Source: Microbacterium invictum (GTDB lineage: Bacteria; Actinomycetota; Actinomycetes; Actinomycetales; Microbacteriaceae). From it: a stretch of 64,000 nucleotides of DNA. Numbering within the stretch: the first letter of the stretch is position 1; each line of letters opens with the position of its first letter. The notes under the pieces are model-generated. The model had not been told where the DNA came from. It did not search any database and was given only the letters and a program-made list of their open reading frames with translations. The DNA is taken from the NCBI RefSeq assembly GCF_014197265.1, contig NZ_JACIFH010000001.1, positions 3,516,261 through 3,580,260 of the forward strand. The letters are read 5' to 3'. This document shows positions 50,498 through 58,739 of the stretch, piece after piece. A program made the position numbers and the translations under genes.

Positions 50498-52093
50498 TCA
50501 GCCGAACTGGTTCATCGTGTTGTCCTTGCCGCCGGCCTTGAGCGCGGCGTCGCCGGCGAAGTACTCTTTGTGGTTGTCGCCGATGTCACTGCCCGCCATG
50601 TTCTGGTGCTTGACGGTGGCGATGCCCTCCCGGATCTCGCGGCGCTGAACGCCACGCACGTAGGCGAGCATGCCCTCGTCGCCGAAGTAGCCCTTGGCGA
50701 GATCATCCGTCGACAGAGCCGCGGTGTGGTAGGTCGGCAGCGTGATCAGGTGGTGGAAGATCCCGGCCTGCGCGGAACCGTCGCGCTGGAACGTGCGGAT
50801 CATCTCGTCGGCCCGCTGCGCGAGCTCGGTGTCGTCGTATCCGGCGCTCATGAGATCGTCGCGATCGTAGGCCGAGACATCCTGGCCCCGCTCTGCGAGC
50901 TGGTCGTAGGCCTGCTGGCGGAAGTTGAGCGTCCAGTTGAACGAGGGGCTGTTGTTGTACACGAGTTTCGCGTTCGGGATGACCTTCCGGACCTCGTTCA
51001 TCATGCCTGCGATCTGCGCGACGTGCGGCTTCTCCGTCTCGATCCACAGCAGGTCGGCGCCGTGCTGCAGCGACGTGATGCTGTCGAGCACGCAACGAGC
51101 CTCGCCGGTTCCCGAGCGGAACTGGAACAGGTTGCTCGGCAGACGCTTGGGACGCAGGAGCTTCCCGTCACGCTTGATGACGACGTCGCCGTTGTCCAGC
51201 TCGGCCGCCGAGATCTCCTCCACGTCGAGGAAGGAGTTGTACTGGTCGCCCAGGTCGCCGGGTTCGTGCGACACGGCGAGCTTCTGCGTGAGGCCGGCGC
51301 CGAGCGAGTCGGTGCGGGCGACGATGACGCCGTTGTCGATACCGAGCTCGAGGAACGCGTAGCGGACTGCGGTGAGCTTCGCGATGAAGTCCTCGTGCGG
51401 AACGGTGACCTTGCCGTCCTGGTGGCCGCACTGCTTCTCGTCGGAGACCTGGTTCTCGATCTGGATCGCGCAGGCACCCGCCTCGATCATCTTCTTCGCG
51501 AGAAGGTAGGTGGCCTCGGGGTTGCCGAAGCCGGCGTCGATGTCGGCGATGATCGGCACGACGTGGGTCTCGTAATTGTCGATCTGCGACTGTATGAACT
51601 CCACCGCCGTCTCATCGCCGGCCGCGCGGGCATCGTCGAGCTTCGTGAACAGGAGGTCGAGCTCGCGGGCGTCGGCCTGCCGGAGGAACGTGTAGAGCTC
51701 CTCGATGAGCGCGGGCACGGAGGTCTTCTCGTGCATCGACTGGTCGGGAAGGGGACCGAACTCGGAGCGCAGCGCGGCGACCATCCAGCCCGAAAGGTAC
51801 AGGTAGCGCTTGTTGGTGGACTTCAGGTGCTTCTTGATCGAGATGAGCTTCTGCTGCCCGATGAAGCCGTGCCAGACGCCGAGCGACTGCGTGTACAGCG
51901 ACGAGTCGCCGTCGTACTCGGCCATGTCGCGACGCATGATGTCAGCCGTGTACTGGGCGATCTGGAGGCCCGTCCGGAAGCGGTTCTGCGCCCGCATGCG
52001 AGCGACGTGCTCGGGGTTGATGGCATCCCAGCTGGGGCCGTTCTGCGCGGTCAGCGCCCGGATGGCTTCGATGTCTTCTTGGTACGCGGTCAT
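50498..52093 (-). CDS. aceA: Isocitrate lyase
   Basis: This 531-aa glyoxylate-shunt enzyme splits isocitrate into glyoxylate and succinate. The catalytic Cys lies in SDEKQCGHQDGKVTVPHEDF; the Mg2+/substrate parts IIADIDAGFGNPEATYLLAKKMIEAG and LIWIETEKP-like DLLWIETEKPH are present, as are LVYNNSPSFNW and FHHLITLPTYHTAAL. At 531 aa it belongs to the longer bacterial form (as in Pseudomonas aeruginosa) rather than the 430-aa form. ATG 52093 follows AAGGA. Malate synthase is not adjacent. A perfect palindrome about 100 bases upstream may be its operator. Confidence 0.96.
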   Translation of the reverse strand: MTAYQEDIEAIRALTAQNGPSWDAINPEHVARMRAQNRFRTGLQIAQYTADIMRRDMAEYDGDSSLYTQSLGVWHGFIGQQKLISIKKHLKSTNKRYLYLSGWMVAALRSEFGPLPDQSMHEKTSVPALIEELYTFLRQADARELDLLFTKLDDARAAGDETAVEFIQSQIDNYETHVVPIIADIDAGFGNPEATYLLAKKMIEAGACAIQIENQVSDEKQCGHQDGKVTVPHEDFIAKLTAVRYAFLELGIDNGVIVARTDSLGAGLTQKLAVSHEPGDLGDQYNSFLDVEEISAAELDNGDVVIKRDGKLLRPKRLPSNLFQFRSGTGEARCVLDSITSLQHGADLLWIETEKPHVAQIAGMMNEVRKVIPNAKLVYNNSPSFNWTLNFRQQAYDQLAERGQDVSAYDRDDLMSAGYDDTELAQRADEMIRTFQRDGSAQAGIFHHLITLPTYHTAALSTDDLAKGYFGDEGMLAYVRGVQRREIREGIATVKHQNMAGSDIGDNHKEYFAGDAALKAGGKDNTMNQFG

Positions 52094-52194
52094 GGTGTTT
52101 CCTTCGCGGTGGTACAGCTCGTGCGAGCCGTGGCGTAGAGGCGTTTCATCCACCATGTGCCAAGAAGGGGCGGTCTTCAGGCCGTTCATGCAGG

Positions 52195-52212
52195 GAAGAT
52201 CGAATGATCTTC
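52195..52212 (-). promoter_or_regulatory. Palindrome upstream of aceA
   Basis: GAAGATC (52195-52201), GAAT, GATCTTC (52206-52212): perfect 7-bp arms with a four-base centre in the aceA promoter region, next to an AT-rich segment. No match to the RamB or GlxR consensus was seen, so the regulator is unknown. Confidence 0.55.
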
Positions 52213-52257
52213 TACAATGCGGAGGAAGTTTTCACATTGGCCGTGGACGTCGAGGGC

Positions 52258-52422
52258 TCAGCGGCTGTGGTCTTCGACATCCGGCTGCGCGCGCAGGAGG
52301 TCGGCCAGCTCTTCCTCGGGTCGGGGTGCGACGTTCTCGTCTTCCTCGAGTTCCGGCACGCTGGGCTCGCCCGGTTCGGGCACGTGCTCGGCGTGTCCGC
52401 CGTGATGAGATGACTCGATCAT
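52258..52422 (-). CDS. Small acidic hypothetical protein
   Basis: This 54-aa, very acidic protein has a His-rich start (MIESSHHGGHAEHVPEPGEP) and a Glu-rich end (ELEEDENVAPRPEEELADLL). It starts eight bases after the patatin stop codon on the same strand, so it is probably co-transcribed. Third positions are mostly G/C. No strong ribosome-binding site and no known family. Confidence 0.5.
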   Translation of the reverse strand: MIESSHHGGHAEHVPEPGEPSVPELEEDENVAPRPEEELADLLRAQPDVEDHSR

Positions 52423-52429
52423 GTGCTCA

Positions 52430-53248
52430 TCATGGCCGCGGCGGGGGCGGCACGCCAGAGGGTCCGTCGGGGTGGACGGTGACGTCGGGATGACAAGTCC
52501 TCGGGGCGCTGTTCGCGGCATCCAGAGCCACGCCTGCCGCACGGCGGCCCTCCTCGATCAGGTGGGGGACGTCGCCCATGGACCACTGTGCCAGGCCCTC
52601 CATCTCGGGCTGGATGAGGATGATCGAAGGGTCCTCGACGAGATCGGCGACGCTGGCGACCATGCGCATCATGCGGACGTTCTCCCACTTGGCGTGCAGT
52701 CGCACCACGATGACCGTCGACGCCCCCAGTTCGCGAGCTGCGCCCATCGGCACGTTGTCGATCATGCCGCCGTCCATCAGCACCTGGTTGCCGCGACGCA
52801 CGGGCGGGAGCAGACCGGGGACGGCGATCGTCGCGCGGAGGGCGATGTTGAGCGGACCTGCGTCGAGGGTGACCGCGCGGCGGGTCTTCAGATCGGTCGC
52901 CACGGCCGCGAACCGCCGGGGAAGCTCTTCGATCAGCGGATCGTCGCCGAGCGTCCGATGGATCGCGTCGGTCACGGCACCGGAGTCGAGCAGTCCCAGC
53001 CGCGGGGTGAGGGACATGCGGGCGATCGAGCTCCACCGGAACGCGCGGGCCGCGCGTTCGATCGCCTCCAGCGGAACACCCGCCGCATACGCGGCAGCCA
53101 CGAGAGCGCCCGAGCTGGTGCCGACGGCTATGCCCGGACGGATGCCGCGCGCGGCGAGCTCTTGGAGGACACCCACGTGTGCCGCCCCGTACGCGCCGCC
53201 GCCGCTGAGCGCGAGCCCGAGTGTCCTGTCGTCGCTCACGATCCCCAC
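52430..53248 (-). CDS. Patatin-like phospholipase (RssA/NTE-type)
   Basis: This 272-aa lipid hydrolase has a Ser-Asp dyad. The oxyanion motif GGGAYG is at 16-21, the nucleophile elbow GTSSG has Ser45, and the Asp lies in VLMDGGMIDNVPMGAA. Cytosolic or membrane-associated. Homologues are small bacterial patatins (RssA-like). The tail after about residue 245 is Pro/Gly-rich. It is followed by the small acidic gene; upstream, 221 bases without a gene separate it from the DoxX gene. Confidence 0.92.
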   Translation of the reverse strand: MGIVSDDRTLGLALSGGGAYGAAHVGVLQELAARGIRPGIAVGTSSGALVAAAYAAGVPLEAIERAARAFRWSSIARMSLTPRLGLLDSGAVTDAIHRTLGDDPLIEELPRRFAAVATDLKTRRAVTLDAGPLNIALRATIAVPGLLPPVRRGNQVLMDGGMIDNVPMGAARELGASTVIVVRLHAKWENVRMMRMVASVADLVEDPSIILIQPEMEGLAQWSMGDVPHLIEEGRRAAGVALDAANSAPRTCHPDVTVHPDGPSGVPPPPRP

Positions 53249-53469
53249 CCCATCCGTTCACTTTATCCACCGGTGGGTGTCGGCCGGCCAGTCCGCGCCC
53301 TGGCTGGTCTCGACCGGCGCGGTCAGCCTCGATCGATCTGCCGTCCCAGCCGATCGCCGCGCCGATGGCGGTCACGATCTCGGTCGCCGTCAACGGATCG
53401 GGGCCGGCGTGCTGCCCCAGGGATCGGCCGTCACGACCGAGCCCTTCCCGCGGCGTCGACGAAGAGACC

Positions 53470-53892
53470 TCAGCGACCGGGCGTGCTCCAGAGCGCCCAG
53501 GCCACCAGCACGGGCTGCAGGAACAGGCGGATCAGTCGCGCCCGGTCGGTCCGCAGCAGCGGGGCGGATCGACCGGTGCGCCACTGGTGCATGTTGCCCG
53601 GGAACACGGCCACGAAGAATGCGGCGATGCCGATGCCGATGCGTCGGCGTTCGCGCGGAAGTGTGAGCACGGCGGCGCCGAGTCCGATCTCGACGACACC
53701 GGAGGCGACCACGATCGCGTCCTTGTCGAGGCGGGTGAGCCGGGTCGCCCAGTCCGGGACCACGATCCGATACCCGCGGCGCCCCCAGGTGAGATGAGAG
53801 GCGCCCGCGGCAAGGAGGAGTGTGGCCAGCGACCAGCGGGCGACGGCACGCGCCGTCGCGCCGCGGGCAGCCTTGCGCGAGCTCTTCGTCAT
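53470..53892 (-). CDS. DoxX family membrane protein
   Basis: This 140-aa protein has four hydrophobic segments: ARWSLATLLLAAGASHL, DAIVVASGVVEIGLGAAVLTL, GIGIAAFFVAVFPGNMHQW and LFLQPVLVAWALW. The pattern GASHLTWGRRGYRIVVPDW and FPGNMHQW is the DoxX/YphA-like subtype common in actinomycetes. ATG 53892 gives a short basic N-terminus. Function is unproven. Confidence 0.85.
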   Translation of the reverse strand: MTKSSRKAARGATARAVARWSLATLLLAAGASHLTWGRRGYRIVVPDWATRLTRLDKDAIVVASGVVEIGLGAAVLTLPRERRRIGIGIAAFFVAVFPGNMHQWRTGRSAPLLRTDRARLIRLFLQPVLVAWALWSTPGR

Positions 53893-53912
53893 CCTGCCAG
53901 TCTGCACTGCTG

Positions 53913-54476
53913 TCACGTGAGGTCGTACAGCCCGACCCGGTCGGGGATGTCGAACGGCAGCCCGGGCAGCCACGATGCCGGTTCCGGCCACGGGCGAGAC
54001 GTGGGCAGAGCCCGCAGCAGGTGGCGTAGCGCGTCACCGGCCGGCTGGGTGGAGGACTCGACGGGCAAGACGCGTCGTGGCGCCTGGTGGCCGAGTGCAC
54101 CGCACCACCAGTGCCGCCACGTGGCGTCGGCGCTGTCGGGGTCGAGCACGATGTAGTAGTCGGGCATGATCGCGTCGCCCGAGCGGAAGGCCGAGAGCGC
54201 GGCCTCCACCTCGAGCTCGATCGTGCCGAGCGTCGCACGCTCCTCGAACAGTTCGACCCACGCGGCAGCGACGTGCACGAGCGGATCCGCGTCATGGACC
54301 ACCCACGGGGTCGGTGCAGCGGCGATCCTTCTGCTGGCGAGCGCCGGATCGGTATCGTGCAATGTGAGTGCCTCGATGCCGGGGACTCCTTCGAGTGCGG
54401 CCAGGGCGTCGGCCGCCGCGTCACCGACCACGGCGACGACGGTCCCGCCCGCGGGGCGGCGCTGCGAGTGCTCCAT
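53913..54476 (-). CDS. Conserved hypothetical protein
   Basis: This 187-aa soluble protein is of no family I can name. It reads as an alpha/beta protein: GGTVVAVVGDAAADALAALEGVPGIEALTLHD, APTPWVVHDADPLVHVAAAWVELFEERATLGTIELEVEAA, DAIMPDYYIVLDPDSADATWRHWWCGALG. It ends 20 bases before the DoxX start on the same strand, so the two may share a transcript. Confidence 0.75.
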   Translation of the reverse strand: MEHSQRRPAGGTVVAVVGDAAADALAALEGVPGIEALTLHDTDPALASRRIAAAPTPWVVHDADPLVHVAAAWVELFEERATLGTIELEVEAALSAFRSGDAIMPDYYIVLDPDSADATWRHWWCGALGHQAPRRVLPVESSTQPAGDALRHLLRALPTSRPWPEPASWLPGLPFDIPDRVGLYDLT

Positions 54477-54559
54477 ACCTCAGCGTAGGGGCGACGGCGA
54501 AGGTTCTGCCGCTTTGTGCTCCGACCGTTATCGGGTCGGAGCGCACCGCGACAGCGGGA

Positions 54560-55483
54560 TCAGTACCAGTTCGTCGCCTGCGAATGTCCCCAGGCCGCGC
54601 ACGGCGTGCCGTACGCGCGGGAGATGTAGTCCAGGCCCCAGACGATCTGCGTGCGTGCGCTGGTCTGCCAGTCGGCACCCGCTGTGGCCATCTTGCTGCC
54701 GGGCAGAGACTGGGGGATGCCGGTGGCTCCACTCGAGGCGTTGTAGGCCTGGTAGTCCCAGCCCGACTCGCGGGTCCACAGCCGCTCGAGACACGAGAAC
54801 TGGTCGCCGCCCCAACCGTACTCCGACGCAGCCAGGTCCTGCGCGACCGCCTTCGCGCCTGCGCGGGTGTTCTCGGCGGCGAGAGTCGCGGCGGCCTCCT
54901 CAGCCTTGCGTTCAGCCTCCTCGGCCTTGCGCTTCACCTCGGCGGCTGCCGCCGCGGCGGCTTCTTCGGCGGCCTTCTTCTCCTGTGCGACCGTCAGCTG
55001 TTCGCGCAGAGCGGCGGTGTCGGCCGCGACGGTCCGGGTCTGTTCGAGGACGTCGGCTGTCTGCGCCGGCAACATGTAGGTGGGCGTGACGTCCAGGTCG
55101 GAGAGCTCGCTGATCGCCGCAGTGAGGTCGGTCGTGATGACATCGGTCGCCTCGTCGCCGAGGCTCAGCCCGGAGGTGCGGACGTCGGTCATCGTCGTCC
55201 ACGCGCTCGACCGGGCCTCCTGCGCCGCAGTCAGCGCGTCTTCGGCATCGGTGACGATCGCGTCGAGCTTGACGGGACCGAAGTCCTCGCCGTCGGCGGT
55301 CACGACGATCGCGGTCGCGAGCGTCTCCAGCGCGCTGACCGGACGGTCGTCGGCGTGGGCGACCGGCACCGACACGAAGCCGGTCAGGGCGACACCGAGT
55401 CCGGCGGCGACCGCGATGAGAGCGCGGCCGAACAGACGGCGCCGGGGGCGGGCGGGGGTGATCTCGGGCTGGCGGGAACGCAT
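54560..55483 (-). CDS. Secreted transglycosylase-like protein
   Basis: This 307-aa exported protein has a signal peptide (RRRLFGRALIAVAAGLGVALTGFVSVPVAHA), a middle helical/coiled-coil region rich in Ala, Glu and Lys (about 140-215), and a C-terminal lysozyme-like domain: GWGGDQFSCLERLWTRESGWDYQAYNASSGATGIPQSLPGSKMA. The Glu in WTRESGW is the expected catalytic acid. The last residues GTPCAAWGHSQATNWY are typical of actinobacterial resuscitation-factor-like or SLT enzymes. Its role would be cutting peptidoglycan glycan strands. A paralogue lies at 61105, and both have the same leader. Confidence 0.9.
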   Translation of the reverse strand: MRSRQPEITPARPRRRLFGRALIAVAAGLGVALTGFVSVPVAHADDRPVSALETLATAIVVTADGEDFGPVKLDAIVTDAEDALTAAQEARSSAWTTMTDVRTSGLSLGDEATDVITTDLTAAISELSDLDVTPTYMLPAQTADVLEQTRTVAADTAALREQLTVAQEKKAAEEAAAAAAAEVKRKAEEAERKAEEAAATLAAENTRAGAKAVAQDLAASEYGWGGDQFSCLERLWTRESGWDYQAYNASSGATGIPQSLPGSKMATAGADWQTSARTQIVWGLDYISRAYGTPCAAWGHSQATNWY

Positions 55484-55581
55484 GCAGTAGGGGTCTTTCG
55501 GGTCGTCCGGGCACCGACGTACGTCGGCGGGCGTGTTCTCGGGTCGAACACAAGTCACCGAGTCTGCGTGCTGTTTCTGGA
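55484..55581 (-). promoter_or_regulatory. Conserved structured leader of the transglycosylase gene (copy A)
   Basis: Read on the minus strand it contains TCCAGA, then CAGACTCGGTG, TTGTGTTCG, CCGAG, a perfect 14-base palindrome CCGACGTACGTCGG (55514-55527) and ACCCGAAAGACCCC next to the ATG. The same order with nearly the same spacing precedes the paralogue at 62067. The palindrome is matched there by a different sequence that also forms a hairpin. Confidence 0.6.
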
Positions 55582-55745
55582 CGAATCTCAGCGATCACCT
55601 GGGCAGAAGGTGGGAGCGACTTCTCACACCGGCGCGACACGCGTGGTGAGCGGACCGCCCCGCACACGTAACGCGGCGACAGATCGAGGGAAACACCCGG
55701 GCGGCATCCTGGGGCGATATCACCCCCCAGCCACCGGGAGCCGCC

Positions 55746-56627
55746 ATGTCCTACGTGAAGCCGACCGAACTCGTCACCCGCATGATCGACGCGGGCGAAT
55801 CCAAGATCCTGATGTCCACGCGCGACACCATCATCCGCGGCTTCATGGGCGGTGCGATGCTCGCGATCGGCGCCGTGTTCGCGGTATCGGTGTCGACGCA
55901 GACCGGAGAGCCGCTGCTGGGCGCGCTGCTGTTCCCCGCGTGCTTCGTGCTGCTGTACCTGCTGGGCTACGACCTGCTCACCGGAGTGTTCACGCTCGGT
56001 CCGCTGGCTTGGATCGACAAACGCCCGGGCATCAACCTGGCCGGCGTGCTGCGCAACTGGGGTCTGGTGTTCGTCGGCAACTTCGCCGGCGCATTCCTGA
56101 TCGCCGTGCTCATGGCGATCTACTTCACCTACGGGTTCACGACCGAGCCGAGCGCTGTGGGTCACGCGATCGGCGAGATCGGCCACGGCCGCACCGTCGG
56201 CTACGCCGAGCACGGCGCCGGCGGCATGCTGACCCTGTTCATCCGCGGTGTGCTGTGCAACTGGATGGTCTCCACCGGCGTCATCGCGGCGATGATGTCC
56301 GACAGCCTGCCCGGCAAGGTCCTCGGCATGTGGCTGCCGATCATGGTCTTCTTCTACATGGGCTTCGAGCACTCGATCGTGAACATGTTCCTGTTCCCCT
56401 CCGGCCTGCTGCTGGGTGCCGAGTTCACGCTGTGGGACTACCTGCTGTGGAACGAGATCCCGACCGTCATCGGCAACCTCGTCGGCGGTCTCACGTTCGT
56501 CGGCATCATGCTCTACGTCACCCACTACCGCACCGCACCCAAGCGCGTGGCCGTCTTCCGTCCCAACGGCAAGAGCTTCGCCGCCTCGCCCACGAAGGTG
56601 CCTGCGGACATGCTGGATCAGCGCTGA
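55746..56627 (+). CDS. Formate/nitrite transporter (FNT) family channel
   Basis: This 293-aa pentameric channel protein has six transmembrane helices. Family signs are the N-terminal AGESKILMSTRDTIIRGFMGGAMLAIG, GYDLLTGVFTLGPLAW, the central WGLVFVGNFAGAFL, the pore-loop region RGVLCNWMVSTGVIAAMMSDSLPGK and MGFEHSIVNMFLFPSGLLLGA (gating His in FEHSIVNM). It moves formate, nitrite or hydrosulfide. It ends overlapping the convergent TDT gene by ten bases. Confidence 0.93.
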   Translation: MSYVKPTELVTRMIDAGESKILMSTRDTIIRGFMGGAMLAIGAVFAVSVSTQTGEPLLGALLFPACFVLLYLLGYDLLTGVFTLGPLAWIDKRPGINLAGVLRNWGLVFVGNFAGAFLIAVLMAIYFTYGFTTEPSAVGHAIGEIGHGRTVGYAEHGAGGMLTLFIRGVLCNWMVSTGVIAAMMSDSLPGKVLGMWLPIMVFFYMGFEHSIVNMFLFPSGLLLGAEFTLWDYLLWNEIPTVIGNLVGGLTFVGIMLYVTHYRTAPKRVAVFRPNGKSFAASPTKVPADMLDQR

Positions 56628-57697
56628 CGTGGAGTCCGCAGCACGCCCCGCCACAGGTGGACGAGCATGACCACGAAGGTGAGGGTCCACGCCGCGAACG
56701 CGATCCAGCTCTCCACGTAGCCGATCGCGTGGACGATCGGCAGGCCGTCGACCTCGCCGAGGAACTGCGAGCCGACGCCGTACATGCCCAGTGGGAAGAT
56801 GATGCTCCACAGCGTCGCCTCGTAGCGCAGCGGGTAGCGGTGACGCACGTGCCGCCAGTACCCGGCGACGATGAGCGGGGGAATCAGCCACGTTCCGAAC
56901 GCCCAGAAGAACACGGCCGCGCCCGCGATGAGACCTCGCGTCGCGTCGACCATGGGGGCGTCGGCCATCGCGACGATCCGGGCACCTGCGACGACGGTGA
57001 TGGCGGTCGCGCCCATCGCCACCCAGTACGGCGGCGTCAGATCGGCGGGGCGGAAGGGATAGGCGAGCATCCGCACCCCGACGAACACGCCGACGGCGCA
57101 GTACAGGAACGTGCCGACCGACCACGAGAAGACGGCCAGCAGCGCCATCGCGTTGCGGCCGACCTCGAACTCGGCCTCGAGCGTCGCGGCCAGCACCGCG
57201 ATCGACTGACTGGCCACCGCCCAGATGAACCACGTGCCGTTCGCGGTCTGGAGTGCGGTGTGATCGGACTGGCCGAGCACCGCCGTCCACGGCACCGTGT
57301 AGCCCAGCAGGATCCAGGCGACCGCCGCGACCAGCAGCAGCCATAGGGAGATGTCGTGGAACCCCTCGGCACTGATCCGGCTGCCCAGTACGCAGGTCGC
57401 GGCGACGAAGGTGAAGAAGCCGAACGCTCGGGCGGGATCCGCGAAGTCGGCGGCCATCGCGTCCCGATGGCGCACGATGCGCACGAGATTCAGCACGATC
57501 AGCAGCACGTAGGCCACCGCGGCGATGTCGAGCAGTACCGTCGAGACGAACATCCAGCCGTTCGTGCGCAGCGCGACCGACACGATGCCCGTCGCCATGA
57601 CCAGGGCGAAATACCCCGGGGTCAGGCCGCGGATCGCGTCGTCGATGCGACCCGTCAGCGTGGGAGCGGGCGCGGCGTCGCGTGTCGCAGTCGACAT
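56618..57697 (-). CDS. TDT family transporter (tellurite resistance/C4-dicarboxylate)
   Basis: This 359-aa protein has ten hydrophobic segments and the SLAC1/TehA fold. LTPGYFALVMATGIVSVAL at the start is the family hallmark. ANGTWFIWAVASQSIAVLAATLE and WSIIFPLGMYGVGSQFLGEV are further signature segments. Start at 57697. Members export sulfite, dicarboxylates or tellurite-related species, or act as anion channels. Being tail to tail with an FNT channel puts two small-anion transporters together. Confidence 0.9.
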   Translation of the reverse strand: MSTATRDAAPAPTLTGRIDDAIRGLTPGYFALVMATGIVSVALRTNGWMFVSTVLLDIAAVAYVLLIVLNLVRIVRHRDAMAADFADPARAFGFFTFVAATCVLGSRISAEGFHDISLWLLLVAAVAWILLGYTVPWTAVLGQSDHTALQTANGTWFIWAVASQSIAVLAATLEAEFEVGRNAMALLAVFSWSVGTFLYCAVGVFVGVRMLAYPFRPADLTPPYWVAMGATAITVVAGARIVAMADAPMVDATRGLIAGAAVFFWAFGTWLIPPLIVAGYWRHVRHRYPLRYEATLWSIIFPLGMYGVGSQFLGEVDGLPIVHAIGYVESWIAFAAWTLTFVVMLVHLWRGVLRTPRQR

Positions 57698-57747
57698 GCG
57701 ATCACGATAGCGCCGGCATCCATCCCGCACTCACCCATGCTCATCCG

Positions 57748-58605
57748 CTAGGACTGTCTGCCCGCAGCCCGTTGCCGCGCCGCCTCGTAGACGATGACCG
57801 AGGTGGCGTTGGCGGCGTTGAGCGATGAGGCGCTGCCGCCCATCGGGATCCGGGTGAGCACGTCGCAGGCCTGAAGCCACGCCGTCGACATGCCGGAGTG
57901 CTCGTTGCCGGTGACGATGAGCGTGGGGCGCGTGAAGTCGACGTCCCACACGTCGACAGTGCCGGCCTCGTCAGTGCCCACGATCTGGATGTCCACGCCC
58001 GCAGCCCGGATCTCGGCGACCCACTCGAGTACGGCCTGGGCGCTCGGCAGCCGCACGGTCGGCGTCATGATCGCCGATCCGGTCGAGGCGCGCAGCGCCT
58101 TCGGATCGTACGGGTCGGCGGCGTGCCCGGTGACGATCACGCCGTGGCCGCCCAGCGCGTCGACCGAGCGCACGATCGATCCGATGTTGCCGGGCGACGT
58201 GGGGCGGTCCAGGGCGACCAGCAGGGCATCGGCGGGTGCCGGCAGCCGTGACGGGTCGTCCGGGGGAATGGCGACGATCAGAAGCACCTCGGGCGGGTCC
58301 TCATCCTTCTCGCCGAGTTCGAGCATCAGATCGGCGGCGACCACGAACTGCGCCGCGCCGGCCTGCGCGGCGGCGGCGATCGCCTCGGACGCCCACCTCG
58401 ATCGCGAGTCGGCCCGAGTCATCAGCACGGTCCGCACCGTCAGGCGCGAGCGCAGCGCGAGGGTGATCGGACGCACGCCCTGCACGATCATCTCGCCGGC
58501 CCGGTTGCGCTTGGTGCGGTTGCCCAGCAGCGTCTGCCAGTACTGGAACGTGGCGTTTCTCGTCGTCACGGCCTGGATGCGCTTCGAATGGGGGTCGGAT
58601 GCCAT
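57748..58605 (-). CDS. TrmH/SpoU family RNA methyltransferase
   Basis: This 285-aa SPOUT-class rRNA or tRNA ribose methyltransferase has an N-terminal substrate-binding part (TLLGNRTKRNRAGEMIVQGVRPI) and the C-terminal knot: LVALDRPTSPGNIGSIVRSVDALGGHGVIVTGHAADPYDPKALRASTGSAI, LIVTGNEHSGMSTAWLQACD, IPMGGSASSLNAANATSVIVYE. All three SPOUT motifs are intact. ATG 58605 is chosen by similarity. Which nucleotide is modified is not evident. Confidence 0.92.
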   Translation of the reverse strand: MASDPHSKRIQAVTTRNATFQYWQTLLGNRTKRNRAGEMIVQGVRPITLALRSRLTVRTVLMTRADSRSRWASEAIAAAAQAGAAQFVVAADLMLELGEKDEDPPEVLLIVAIPPDDPSRLPAPADALLVALDRPTSPGNIGSIVRSVDALGGHGVIVTGHAADPYDPKALRASTGSAIMTPTVRLPSAQAVLEWVAEIRAAGVDIQIVGTDEAGTVDVWDVDFTRPTLIVTGNEHSGMSTAWLQACDVLTRIPMGGSASSLNAANATSVIVYEAARQRAAGRQS

Positions 58606-58739
58606 GGGCTGAACCCTGTTCCCTTCTCGGTCGAGGCGTCGCACGCACGGCGACGTGACGAGCGTACCGAGCCTGACGCCCCCATGACCGCCGGTGGGTC
58701 GGGGGTGGATGCCGGTGCCGCCGGCTTCTCGCGAGGCGG

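Noticed and set aside
52204..52413. 69-codon plus-strand frame antisense to the small acidic protein
   Set aside because: It is a mirror of the minus-strand gene that follows the patatin gene; the minus-strand reading has better start context and composition.
54560..55581. c-di-AMP (ydaO) riboswitch upstream of the transglycosylase genes
   Set aside because: The leaders lack the ydaO core sequences and are only about 100 bases long, so they are reported as an unassigned conserved leader instead.
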